Source of the DNA: Lumbricus rubellus
Lineage: Eukaryota; Annelida; Clitellata; Crassiclitellata; Lumbricidae
Length of the DNA: 64,000 nt
Assembly: GCA_945859605.1 (NCBI GenBank)
Contig: OX243828.1
Span: forward strand, 23,123,609-23,187,608
Direction of reading: 5' to 3'
Part shown: piece by piece, positions 34,021-44,084 of the stretch
How positions within the stretch are numbered: the first letter of the stretch is position 1
How the letters are laid out: each line of letters begins with the position of its first letter
Made by a program: the position numbers and the translations under genes
The notes under the pieces: generated by a model
Database searches by the model: none
What the model saw: the letters and a program-made list of their open reading frames with translations, nothing else
What the model was told of the DNA's origin: nothing

Positions 34021-35252
34021 CACGGACCCTCTGGCGGCGTGAAAGAACACTCTTTCTTGACAGTATATACATGTAGTATAATAATATTAGCATTCTAAAA
34101 TATAATATTATATACCTCATGAACGTCTTCGTCAGATCCGTATTGAATTATTATGATCAGTTAACAATATTGCCGATGTTTATAGGCTACTTGGTGGGAC
34201 GCGGTGGGGCAGCGGTAGGCCGATTCATTTCATTTATTCATCCAAAAATTTATATAGCGCCCTTCACGAAAAAACTACTCATAGACGCTCCCGACTCCAC
34301 TTGCAACACTATGTCGAAGGTGGTTGGCATCTAATGAAATCCGATACAGTAACGGTGGAGTATTGTTTGTCTGCATGGACACAGCACAGCATCCAGCCAG
34401 TGCCAATCCCAAGCCTATATAGATAAAGGAGGAACGCACCACTAATCGTCTTTGAAATGGCAGAGTATTTAAGCAACAACAGAAAATAAGAAGATAACAG
34501 TATAGTGAAGACAGGAGATTAAAAAAGGCTGAATGTTGCCAAATTTTTAACTGCCTGTTTTGCTAAGGAGCATAGCATGTATAACAAAACGAACTGTATT
34601 GGAACAACACGCCGGACAGAATTGGAATAGCGGAATCCTGGACAAAATTTGGAGATAACGAACACTGTTATTTGTATGGGATTTAAGATTTTGTGGGCTA
34701 TATTAAAACTTTAAAACATTTAAGTTGACTATCTATATAATTGATTAACCGTATTGATGACGTACGTTTATGATACCATGTCTGTACTCCAATATGCGTA
34801 TGGCAATGGGTCTATTGTGAACGTGCGAGTAGTGCCAGTTCTAAACCTGGAGAAAGGAGGAGGGCAACATCAAATATCTTTTTTATGTCTCTTTTCGGAT
34901 AAACGACAGTCTACATCGGTGACAGTTTGAGAAACTGGAACTGTTGTGGGCGAGAGCGTGTGTACACACTACAGAGTACATAGGGGTCTAATAAAAGGGT
35001 CGTCCTTCTTCAGAATAATCAACTGAAAGTCTGAGTGCACAAAGTCCAAAATTAAATAATGCCAACCGGTTTGAGTACGTCGTTGGCCCATAACTACAAG
35101 GTACTTCGACTTCTTAAGTGGGTGTGCAAATAAGGAGAGCACTTCTGCACACTGATTGTTATAAATTACTTTTTGATCATTCGTCCTGAAGTTGTGCAGA
35201 TATGTTGGGTATAAAACAGGTCAAACCAAAGACAATAATTCTATTCGGTCTA

Positions 35253-35502
35253 CTTGTGACCATGAGCGGAGACTTGGGCGAAGACTTGGCGGGGGGGGGG
35301 ACGAACGAGTGGCGCCGGAGGAAGGACGCGAGATTTAGGGCTGACGAATGGCTGAGTCGCCGACGAAATTTTCCACTTTTGACGACCAAAATTTCTGACG
35401 ACTTTTTTTAGTCGTAACACTCAACTACATGGGCCGTCCCCCGAGCACATTCATTGAGGGACCGTCCCCCTCCCCCCCTAAGTCTCCGCCCATGCTTGTG
35501 AC
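35253..35502. mobile_element. hAT-type MITE, CATGGGCGGA family, with empty site
   Basis: Body 35261-35494 (CATGAGCGGAGACTTGGG ... AAGTCTCCGCCCATG). Perfect octamer CTTGTGAC on both sides. The right arm at about 56990 shows the uninterrupted sequence with a single octamer. Confidence 0.9.
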
Positions 35503-35574
35503 CTGCAGAGCTCAGACACACAGTATCCATTACTGCTTTTAAGAACGAAGTAGACAAGACGACAGTATAATAAT

Positions 35575-35790
35575 AATAATAATGATAGTCTTTTCTTTAA
35601 TGAAACGCCTGCAAGACGCACTGCGCTTTACATTTACAAGTTATGCAGTAATCTTAATTAAACTTAACTACCAACTGAACAGACAGCTTTAAGAGCAGCC
35701 TACAAATCAAATCCGCCCAACGGGGGCTCGAACCTGCTACCTCTCGCACTCTTGGCCAGCGTGTTAACCATTACTCTACCGCACCCCCAC
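35575..35790 (-). mobile_element. SINE family B, tRNA-derived
   Basis: On the minus strand: GGTAGAGTAATGGTTAACAC (box A-like), then GCAGGTTCGAGCCCCCGTTG (box B-like), then a body ending in GTCTTGCAGGCGTTTCATTA. The same tail opens this window at 1-75. Confidence 0.75.
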
Positions 35791-37189
35791 CCCCCCAAAT
35801 TAGCATTGGAACAATCTTCCTGTCGGTTCTTAACCCTTTCCAGCCGGAATTGTTTTGATACCTATCTAGTTAATCGGGTCACGGGTGACCCGGTCCGGCG
35901 GGATAGGGTTAATGTGTTTGGCGCATGGACTTGAATCCCATTCTGTTGCATAGGCCATCGTGGTTTGTGCTTTTGTCTCTGATAATTATTTTAAAGTGGT
36001 GCTATATTGTTTATTTTTGAGCACAAGTGGATACACATTGCAGACCTGAAAGTATGCTTAGAGTGTAAAAAGAAATGTCTGGTCCAAGGCTGTAGCCAGG
36101 ATTTTGTTTCGGGTGAGGGTGGGTGTTCCTCGATCTTGAGCAAGCCAACAAGCATGCAACCGAATAATATGAACCGACTATGCTGGACTTTGGAGAAGCG
36201 TTGTAAGCTCTCATAATTATAGCGAGTCCTTGGCGGCTAATACATTAGGGCCTACACACTGTAGTGGGATACAATTATTATTATACCATTATACAAAACC
36301 TCAACTGTAGCCATCAATAAGGTTTCCTCCGTTTTTTCCAGTTCTTCAGCGTTGTTAGTACATCTCTTCTAAACATTTCTTCATAATTATTGAAAATTCT
36401 TGCAACCCCATATAAATACATGTAACTCCCTCCCGTAGTTCTTACATCGTGTGCTAGTAAATACATTACTTAAAATTTTTATATTATTTAATTTCTGAGA
36501 GACTTCAAACACCCAAAGCACCCTTCTTTCAAATGCGGCCTTGGCCTGCAGGACGCCCGTTACTTTCCCATTTGTTCTGGCCTAATAAGTGTCAGGACGG
36601 CGTTCAGATTTGAAAATAAACGCCTGGACGCCGTCCATGACCGCTCAGCCAACCTTTAACCCCCGCTGTTGACTCTATTTTCCTAGATAACCCTGTTCCG
36701 ATGAGCTGTATAGTTGGTGATAGGAGTTGAATTGCACGACGCGATTAGGCACACAAATTCCGGACCGCAAATAATGTGGTCATTATGGTCACAACTTGTT
36801 TCTTCTTACTATGTACCTACTTATCACACGACTTCTGTGATCTGCAATCAGTTATATTGTGTGTTCGACTATTAGAGGTCAACCATACTTTGACGAGCAA
36901 TATAGTGAACCATTGGACTCTGACTTTTGTCACCTCTCCTCTAAGTGCACCGCAGATATAGGCTTTAGGCAGAAGTAGTAGCTTACCAGCAATTCAACTC
37001 AAGACTTTATTGCACCAACAACAAAGCATCACAGTATCAACAGATTCGAACAGTTCGAACTCATATTACTTAATTAGACACAGGCACAGTGTCTACTCGC
37101 AAGCTTTCTCTCGGTAAGCTAGATATAGGATTATAGGGCCTACCGTAAAGTAGCTTAGATTGCGAAAACCAAAGGAAATTATTAGAACG

Positions 37190-37820
37190 ATGGAGGAATC
37201 ATCGAGAAAAGAGGAGCAGTTGTCCCCACAACCAGTTCAAACCAAGGGGTCATCTCAAACCGAACAAGAACTAAATAAAGACGATCAGCCGCCACCCTAC
37301 ACAAACGGAGTTGTTCACGCTGAACCGGAACCACCAAACAAAGATGCTCCTCCACCGCAGAATATTCCCGAGATGAGCAAGAAACGGATCATGAAGAACA
37401 TTCTCGTCATCAGCCTCATCTTCTTCCTCAACTTCATGGCATACAGCGGAATGGCAATGCTCCAGAGCAGTCTCCATCGCGAGGAGGGTATGGGCGTCAT
37501 CACTTCGGCCGTCAATTGGGCCAGTTGTGCCATCGGCTGCCTTCTACTCCCTAATATAGCCATCCGACTGCTGGGCCACAAGTGGTGCATGAGCATTTCC
37601 ATCATCGGGTACGTGCTGTGGATGGCTGCGAATGGCTACGCTGTCTGGGCCACTATGATACCAGCGAGCATCATCGTCGGTTTGTCGGGGGCCATTCTTT
37701 GGACGATCCAGGGCGCATACTTTGCCGTCTTTGCAAAGCACTACGCGCAGAAGACCGGACAGGATACGAACACGGTGACGTCCTTCTTCTTCGGGCTTAG
37801 CTTCGCTGCTTTCAGGGCAA
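37190..37820 (+). CDS. UNC93-like copy 1 exon 1
   Basis: Residues 1-210. Donor chosen at GTTAGT after TTCAGGGCAA: it is phase 1, gives FRATAVFGSIISS across the junction, and is kept in the paralogue. The overlapping GGCAAGT (GC donor) would break the frame. Confidence 0.85.
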
Positions 37821-40800
37821 GTTAGTAGAGACGAACACGCTTGCAGTGTATATACTGTGTATACTATGTATAGTCCACCTTGGTGACTGGACAAAATGGT
37901 AGCGGACAAAATGGCATGGACAAAATGGTACGGACAAAATGGTATGGATGAAATGAAAGCAGGATTAGTGAGTTTTTTGTATATGAAATAGAAGCTGGAT
38001 TAATGAAAAGACGCATGGGAAATGGAAGCTGGATGAAGGCTCTGCATGGATATTTTTATATATGAAATGGAAGCTGGATTGATGAAAATCACTCTTTAGA
38101 TATAGAAACTGTATCAGGGTATTTTCATACCTGAAATAGAAGCTGGATTAATGAAAGATGGATTACAAGTGAAGGTTGGTTTAAGGAATTTTATGGCTGA
38201 AATTGATGCTGGATACATCATGAAACACATGAATGAAAGACATCAATCCAGCTTCCATTTCTCAAGCATTTTTCGACAATCCGGCTTCCTTTTCTAGAGT
38301 TTGTTTCTTCACTAGAGCTGTAGTTCAGCCACAAAAGGCACCCACCTTCTATTTCAGCAATAAAATACCCTCATCCAGCTTCAATTTATTCATACCATTT
38401 TGTCCTTACTGTTTTGTCCTTACCATTTTATCCGTACCATTTTGTACGTACCATTTTGTCCGCTACCATTTTGTCCTACAACCGTCTACCTGTATATAGA
38501 ATTTCAAGCGGCACTGGATACGTATATATCATGGGCACCCGCAGACATTTTTGCAAGAGGGGGTAAAACTCAATGGTCACTGTTAATTTTTTACAAGAGC
38601 TTTAGAGTGCTAAGCGGAAAATCAAGAACATGGGCATTTTTCACAGAGGTTACTAAGTATAAATTTCCCAGTTTCACACTGCGTATCGTTGGTAACATTG
38701 GCGCTTTTGCATGAAGAAATTTAAAAAGTAGCAGTTAAAAAATAAAAGAAGAAAAATCGACTTTCCAGGGGGGCAGGGTCAAGTGCCCCCTCTTGCCACA
38801 ATGTGCGGGCGCCCATGGTATACATTATGAAGCAGTTCCACTACAGTAACTGTCCGCAGTCGCAAATAGGCCTAACTGCAACTGGTACTTAATTTTACGA
38901 TTCCTTAACCACTACCCCAAACTTACACGTCTGTAATCACACATGTTATGTATGCAGGGCTGTAGGGTATCGCGTGTATATTTATATAAAAGTAAAGTCC
39001 TATCCCGTTCCATGATGAACACAGGGAGGCGCTCATCTCCTTTTCCATAGCCCTGAGCCAGCAATGGACGAATCCCAAGGTCCTGGACACGGGGCCAGTG
39101 TATCGCAGGACTTGCTGTTTACTTCCCAGCTTACGCCGGTACCAAATTACACTGCTTGGTGACATAAATTATATCCTATATTTATATAGGATATATAAAA
39201 TCGCAAACGTGACCACTATTCGTATTTGACCATACTGCTACTATTCGGTCGAATACCGAAATACGCTATTTGGCCCGTTAGTCGGCCCTAAAGCGATTCA
39301 TACGCAGTCTGTTCGCTACAGCCCTAATATAATATAATATATTATATATAGGCATATATATATTATATATGCATGTAGTTGCAATTTGTGTGCTTTAACC
39401 CTATAGCCGCCGTCTTCGGTTCAATCATATCGTCGACGATTCTCAACCAGCGTCCATCTGAAAACGAGACGCAGCCGACGAACGAAGAGTTAACCCAATG
39501 GTGCGGACTCAACGACTGTCCGAACTCCGGACAAAACAACACCAACCTGTCCGGACCCGACTCCACTACGGTAGGAAGTCAGGGCATTTTATGAATTATA
39601 TGTAGGCCTATATTATGTATGTGCACTTGTTATAGCGCCATTTCAAGATTCTAATCAGAAGCGCTCCCGACTACGTATACAATTAATGTCATAGCCACTG
39701 ATGATGATGCCGTCCATCCTCATTCCTGAGGGTCGGATACCAGAGGCAACGACAGCAGCTTCCTCCATTCCTCTCTGTCCTGCGCCCGTCTGGCACAGTC
39801 CACAGGTGATAGTCCGGTCCAGTCACAGACATCATCCATCCACCGCCTCCTTGGTCTTCCCCGTGCTCTGGTTCCCTCGATTCGTCCATGTATTAGCAGT
39901 GTCGAAATGTTATCCGCCCTCATCAGGTATTCGAAGTATCGCAGTTTCCTTTTCTGCACCCTCTCCAACAGTCTCTGTTTCGGTCGCAGCTCCGCCAAAA
40001 TCGAGACATTTGTTCTGCGTTCCCTCTAGTCAACCTGCATCGTTCTTTTAAATGTCATCATCTCAAAAGCCGCCAATCTCCTTCTATCCACCGCCCTCAG
40101 GGTTCATGCCTCACTTCCATACAACGCCACCGACCATACCATCGCCTCCATGACCCTCCTCTTTTTTATAGCCACTACGGTAGACTTTCCGTTCTGCGGA
40201 TTTGGTAGGATACTTCCATGCGCAATTCACTAGTCTAAAGGAATGGGTCGCTGCAGCCTAGTAACTTTTGTATTGTACGGTAGGTCTATAATTGTACAGT
40301 ACTATGTCATTGCTAAAATAGGCGGAGCCAGGGCTGCTGTCTTAAAGGAATTTTTAGAACTGCACAACCCCTTCTTTCCTTTCCCATCATCCATGGTAAA
40401 TTACTTCCAATCGGAGGACAATGACCTTTTTGCTAGTTTTAACTGTACAGAAATGCTCCTACAACTGCACAAATCCATTTAGAACTGCACGCTTTCATGA
40501 TTTTTTCATGAATAGAAAGTGACATATAATAATTATGTTCCTGTCATCTCACTGCATGTTTCAGCTGTGGACGTTGGTTGGTGTCTACATCGGCATCGGG
40601 GTCTCAGCCTTCGTCGTCAGCATCATCTTTGTCGATAACGTTCCGGCTGCATGGATCGCCGACGACCAGACCGCTTCGATGAGCACCGGAAAGATGGTCT
40701 TGTCGTCGCTACTGGCAACCTTTAAGCACATGCGCCACGTTCCAATGCTGCTACTCATTCCGATCACCGTCTACACGGGGATGGAGCAGACGTTCAGGGA

Positions 40801-43096
40801 GGCGGAGTACACGAAGGTGGGCAGAGAGGGGGAAGGGGATGGAAGGAGGAAAGGTGGGAGTGAAGGGGAGTGAGGAGGAGGGTGGGAATGAGGGAGGAAA
40901 GTGGGAAGGAGGGAGTGGAACACTCGGATAATTAGATAGGTCTAACTACAGTAGATTGTCGGGCGCGGTGGTGTAGTGGTGGCGTCGTTGCATTGGAGCC
41001 GGAAGGTTCGAGGTTCGAATCCACCTCGCCGCATATAAGGACCTTGGGCAAGTCCTTAACTCGCAATTTCTCAGTGCTTTGGAGTGAAACTCCGATGCAG
41101 TGTCCGCTCTGCATTCGGGAGCTCCACTGAGTAGAGAGAGCTTGAAGGGACGCTATTACAAATGCACATACAAACAGTCAAGCTAGATAAGTGTTCTGTG
41201 ATGTTTTTCTTAAATGCATTCTGGTTTGATGTTTCAGTCGTTCGTGTCCTGTTATCTGGGATTGTGGATGATTGGTTGGTGCATGATTCCGAGTTCAGTC
41301 GTCAACGCAATCGTCTCTTTGCTTGGTGGCAAAGTCGTGGGATACACCGGACTCTTTCCAATGTTCGTCTTTGGTAAGTCCAGCCAGTACATGTAGTAGA
41401 CTCCGGTCTATCGTAATCGTAAAATTATATTGCGGCACTAAAAGAGAAATTCCTCAGAGGTGCTCCCAACCTGACAGCACCAAACCACAACCAAAGAGAA
41501 TGGCTTTCGAATACTTGCGGAACGGGGGCGCAGAGAAAGACAAAGAGACTATATAACTAGGTAACTTTTCCCAGAGCGATGGACCGACCATAGCGATTGA
41601 TTATAGGTGATTAATTGTCTGCGATCTATTGTCTGTTTTTTATTGTCTGTGATTGATTGTGACTGACTGTCTGTAATTAATTGTCTGCGATTGATTGTCT
41701 ATTTTGATTGTCTGTGATTGATTGTCTTGCAGCTTTCTTCGCCGATCTGCTCTTCCAGTTGATCCTCATCTTCTGGAATCCTTCGAAGGACGAGGAAGTC
41801 TTCTTCTTCATTGTTCCATTGTTCAACACGTTGGCAGAAGGCATTTGGTTGGTCCAGATGAGTGGTAAGCTGTATTTGAATCAATCAATCAATCAATTAA
41901 TCAATCAGTCAATCGATCAATCAATCAGTCAATCAATCAGTCAATCATTCAATCAGTCAGTCAATCAATCAGTCAATCATTCAATCAGTCAGTCAGTCAA
42001 TCAATTAACCAGTCAGTCAATCAATCAGTCAATCAATCAGTCACTCTGTCAGTCTGTCTGTCAATCGATCAATCAATCAATCAATTAGTCAGTCAGTCAA
42101 TCAATCAATCAATCAATTAATCAGTCAGTAAGTCAATCTGTCAGTCAATCGGAATTTACATAGACCTGTTCAAGCTTTCTACTCAGAGTTGCTTTGGTTA
42201 AAAGGTCTGTTAGAGTATTTAACATCGATCTTAAGTTAGACTGGCCTGGTTTAGGTCGAAGTTGAGGTTCATTTAGGCCCTAAATTAAATCTACTCCAAG
42301 ACCCATTCTAATGCAATCGAAACTAAATAGGAACATTTTTCTTGACTTATTCACACACTTGCTCAATTTTCTGTCCATATAAAAGGAAAGTATACACTCT
42401 CAACCGTCTTGATAAAAATTCCTGTTTTGTGGTTGCCCTGGTTTAGCGGGATCACTCCCTTTCTGGGTTACCGTTTCTAAAGGATCTTTTACCTGATAGA
42501 TGATTATTATTAGCTTTTTATTTACACAACACACTGTTATTTTGTCATTTCGCTGAGTTAAGTTGTTTTGATCTCTCTGAATAAACATTTAAACAAGTTG
42601 AATAGGATTTTTCAAATAATTTTTTATTGTTTCTTTTCCCCTATTTCTATATCTCTTGGTTGAACTTGAATACCAGATTTGCTGAACTAATCTAGGACAT
42701 TTTTTTCTTTCAGCTCTCTTCGGTGTTCTCTTTCCTACCACAGTCTCCGCCGCCTTCTCAAATCTAAATCTCTGGAAGTCCGTCGGTAACATCATAGAGT
42801 ACGCCTACAGTAACTACTTATGCACAAGCGTTAAGCTGTACGTCATGATGGGCCTCATGTGCTTTGGCATGGTCCTCCTCACCGTCGTCTACGTCCTCTA
42901 TATGAGAACTGCACCTTCGGGGAAACCAGAGAAGACGGAAAATACCATCGACTCGAAGGAAGCTGAAGCTAAAGGCGAAATCTGTGCAGTTACTTTGCCA
43001 GGCGAAGAGATTTCCTTAGACAAGCCATTGCCACGGACTATTGCCACGGTGGTTACGGTGGCAAGTGTCGGCGAAATGGAGAGCATCAAATTGTAG
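37190..43096 (+). CDS. UNC93-like membrane protein, copy 1, 6 exons, 565 aa
   Basis: Exons 37190-37820, 39407-39570, 40565-40816, 41238-41373, 41733-41864, 42714-43096. All junctions are GT-AG with matching phases and add to 1698 nt including TAG. The start is the ATG at 37190 because the paralogue begins exactly there; the in-frame ATG at 37160 is not kept in it. The family are multi-spanning major-facilitator-like proteins, some of which escort Toll-like receptors or modulate K+ channels. The N-terminus (1-70) is cytosolic-type and Pro/Gln-rich with a PPPY motif. Membrane segments follow from ILVISLIFFLNFMAYSGMA. The exon 3-4 junction gives the family-typical EYTKSFVSCYLGLWMIG. It is longer than the ~457 aa of human UNC93A because of the extended N- and C-termini. 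Family assignment is firm, but the exact function is not inferable. Confidence 0.9.
37850..38500. mobile_element. Foldback-like element with GGACAAAATGGTA arms
   Basis: The left arm (37885-37950) and right arm (38395-38480) are inverted and made of repeated GGACAAAATGG(TA) motifs. TGGACAAAATGGTAGCGGAC faces the same motif in reverse. The interior is a minisatellite around GAAGCTGGATTAATGAAA. The right UNC93 arm lacks all of this at the matching place. Outer ends beyond the repeated motif are uncertain. Confidence 0.75.
38522..38825. mobile_element. hAT-type MITE, CATGGGCACCCGCA family, with empty site
   Basis: Body 38530-38817. Flanks GTATATAT and GTATACAT (7 of 8). The right arm reads GTACACAT once at the matching place (about 54445), with no element. 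Confidence 0.85.
39407..39570 (+). CDS. UNC93-like copy 1 exon 2
   Basis: Acceptor GCTTTAACCCTATAG, donor GTAGGA. Encodes AVFGSIISSTILNQRPSENE and a loop with two Cys (WCGLNDC) and NETQ/NNTN/NLSG sites that suggest a glycosylated extracellular or lumenal loop. Confidence 0.88.
39614..39675 (-). mobile_element. SINE family A tail fragment
   Basis: Tail only, cut off by the LINE fragment that follows. The right arm has a longer copy at the same relative place (53664-53811), so the SINE predates the duplication. Confidence 0.7.
39690..40170 (-). pseudogene. LINE reverse-transcriptase C-terminal fragment
   Basis: The minus strand encodes RVQKRKLRYFEYLMRADN, then GRIEGTRARGRPRRRWMDDV and WTGLSPVDCARRAQDREEWR, a C-terminal pattern common to endonuclease-reverse-transcriptase LINEs. 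The upstream part is frame-shifted. It is absent from the paralogous intron of the right arm. Confidence 0.75.
40331..40495. mobile_element. MITE, CAGGGCTTTTTTAACG family, right-truncated
   Basis: CAGGGCTGCTGTCTTAAAGG start and well-kept middle. It ends at AACTGCACG without the right inverted end. Confidence 0.6.
40565..40816 (+). CDS. UNC93-like copy 1 exon 3
   Basis: Acceptor CTCACTGCATGTTTCAG, donor GTGGGC, phase 0 at both ends. Encodes 84 residues: one membrane helix, a polar loop, then MLLLIPITVYTGMEQTFREA. Confidence 0.88.
40959..41169 (+). mobile_element. SINE family A, full-length
   Basis: GGGCGCGGTGGTGTAGTGGT head, box B GGTTCGAATCC. Not shared with the right arm at this position. 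Confidence 0.85.
41238..41373 (+). CDS. UNC93-like copy 1 exon 4
   Basis: Acceptor TTTGATGTTTCAG, donor GTAAGT, phase 0 to 1. Encodes SFVSCYLGLWMIGWCMIPSS and GYTGLFPMFVFG. Confidence 0.88.
41590..41732. repeat. (GATTGATTGTCT)n minisatellite
   Basis: Degenerate 12-bp units running up to the exon 5 acceptor. The paralogous intron has an expanded version at 50795-51070. Confidence 0.85.
41733..41864 (+). CDS. UNC93-like copy 1 exon 5
   Basis: Acceptor TTGATTGTCTTGCAG, donor GTAAGC, phase 1 at both ends. Encodes FFADLLFQLILIFWNPSKDE and FFFIVPLFNTLAEGIWLVQM. Confidence 0.88.
41880..42165. repeat. (AATC/AGTC)n microsatellite
   Basis: Starts 16 bp past the exon 5 donor. Reduced to a few units in the right arm (50600-50640). 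Confidence 0.9.
42714..43096 (+). CDS. UNC93-like copy 1 exon 6, with stop
   Basis: Acceptor CATTTTTTTCTTTCAG, phase 1. Encodes the last membrane helices (VMMGLMCFGMVLLTVVYVLY) and a cytosolic tail rich in Glu/Lys and Thr, ending SIKL. Confidence 0.88.
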
Positions 43097-43226
43097 AGTT
43101 GTCTGGACATGGGCGCCCGCACATAATGGCAAGAGGAGACACTCCCCCCCTGGAATTTTTTTAAATCTATTCTTAACTATGCTACATTTTTAACGAATTT
43201 CTTCGCATTAAAGCACTAATGATACT

Positions 43227-43472
43227 CAGTGGCGTAGCCAGGAATTCATGATGAGGGAGTTATGGCCTGGCCGGATGCCCTTCCTGACACCAACCCAACA
43301 TTATTACAGTAAATAAAAGGGAATAAAGTAACAAAGGGAACAAAGTAAGAAAAACCATTGCTATACAAACAATTGTTTTGTTTTTCTTATTCAAGTGGAT
43401 AAATAACATTTTTAAAAACTTTTTCTGAGCCAATTGTTTTTTATCCTCTAATCCCACTTGTCTACGCCACTG
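43227..43472. mobile_element. hAT-type MITE, CAGTGGCGTAG family
   Basis: Ends CAGTGGCGTAGCCAGG and TGTCTACGCCACTG, then a (CCCCTG)n stretch. Left flank ATGATACT recurs at 43565, beyond the (CCCCTG)n, not next to the right end. The right arm carries the corresponding element split by the 48334-49083 insertion. Confidence 0.7.
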
Positions 43473-44084
43473 CCCCTGCCCCTGCCCCTGCCCCTGGAAA
43501 ATTGTCACTTATTCTTAACTACTATATGTTTTGTTTCTAACAAACCTTTGAGCACTAAAGGACTAATGATACTAACGACGCGAAGAGTGAAACAACTAAG
43601 AAATTCAAATTTAGATACCTCTATGAAAAATACCCAATTATTATGTTTTTCGTTTCTTTCTTTGTACCTTTCAAGCTCTTGCTGAAAGTTGTCGCCGCGA
43701 TCATTGTGTTTTGCTCCTCCAGTAAATTATCTGCGGACGCCTGTGCGTTTGGATAATGAACAATTCGCTAATAACGTACAAAATATATAAGCGCTTGGCT
43801 AACAGAAGAACTTCCATGTAGCGTATTGTAGCCTAAATGACTCTGCGTTGCGGCAAACTATAAGCTTAATAGTGGACTTACTAATGCACAACAGTCAGTA
43901 ACTCATGTTTTGATATGATACTTGATGCAACTAGTGATTTGTTGGAAACTCTGAAGTCAATCCTGCATTTTTGTTTTATTAAAATGTTGTTCGCAAAATG
44001 AAACTACGTCACTTAGTGGATTTAAACCGTTAAATAATGACGACAATTTATATGGCGTGTGTCACCCTGAATGGTGAGTAAAAA

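Larger units (their letters stand above)
34816..44060. repeat. Left arm of a large inverted duplication
   Basis: Reverse-complement similarity to 47690-57578 is continuous apart from later insertions. Matched anchors are the outer edge at about 34817-34880, the GTACGTCGTTGGCCCATAAC block at 35076, all six UNC93-like exons, and the inner edge around 43960-44060. Similarity ends abruptly on both sides. Confidence 0.88.

Noticed and set aside
28323..35790. tRNA genes suggested by box A/B sequences at 28323, 32381 and 35720
   Set aside because: Heads of SINEs: many diverged copies, with conserved non-tRNA bodies and tails attached.
36007..36216. 69-codon frame present in both arms (also 56543-56752)
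   Set aside because: Start and end agree, but the middle differs by two opposing frameshifts, so the amino-acid sequence is not conserved. It overlaps MITE-like sequence and is probably open by chance.
37811..37822. GC-AG splice donor (AGG|GCAAGT) for UNC93-like exon 1
   Set aside because: It would put exon 2 out of frame and is not present in copy 2. GTTAGT five bases on works in both.
37544..37909. 121-codon antisense frame over UNC93-like exon 1 (and 54698-55063 in the other copy)
   Set aside because: Shadow frames of a well-supported exon, with different lengths and boundaries in the two copies.
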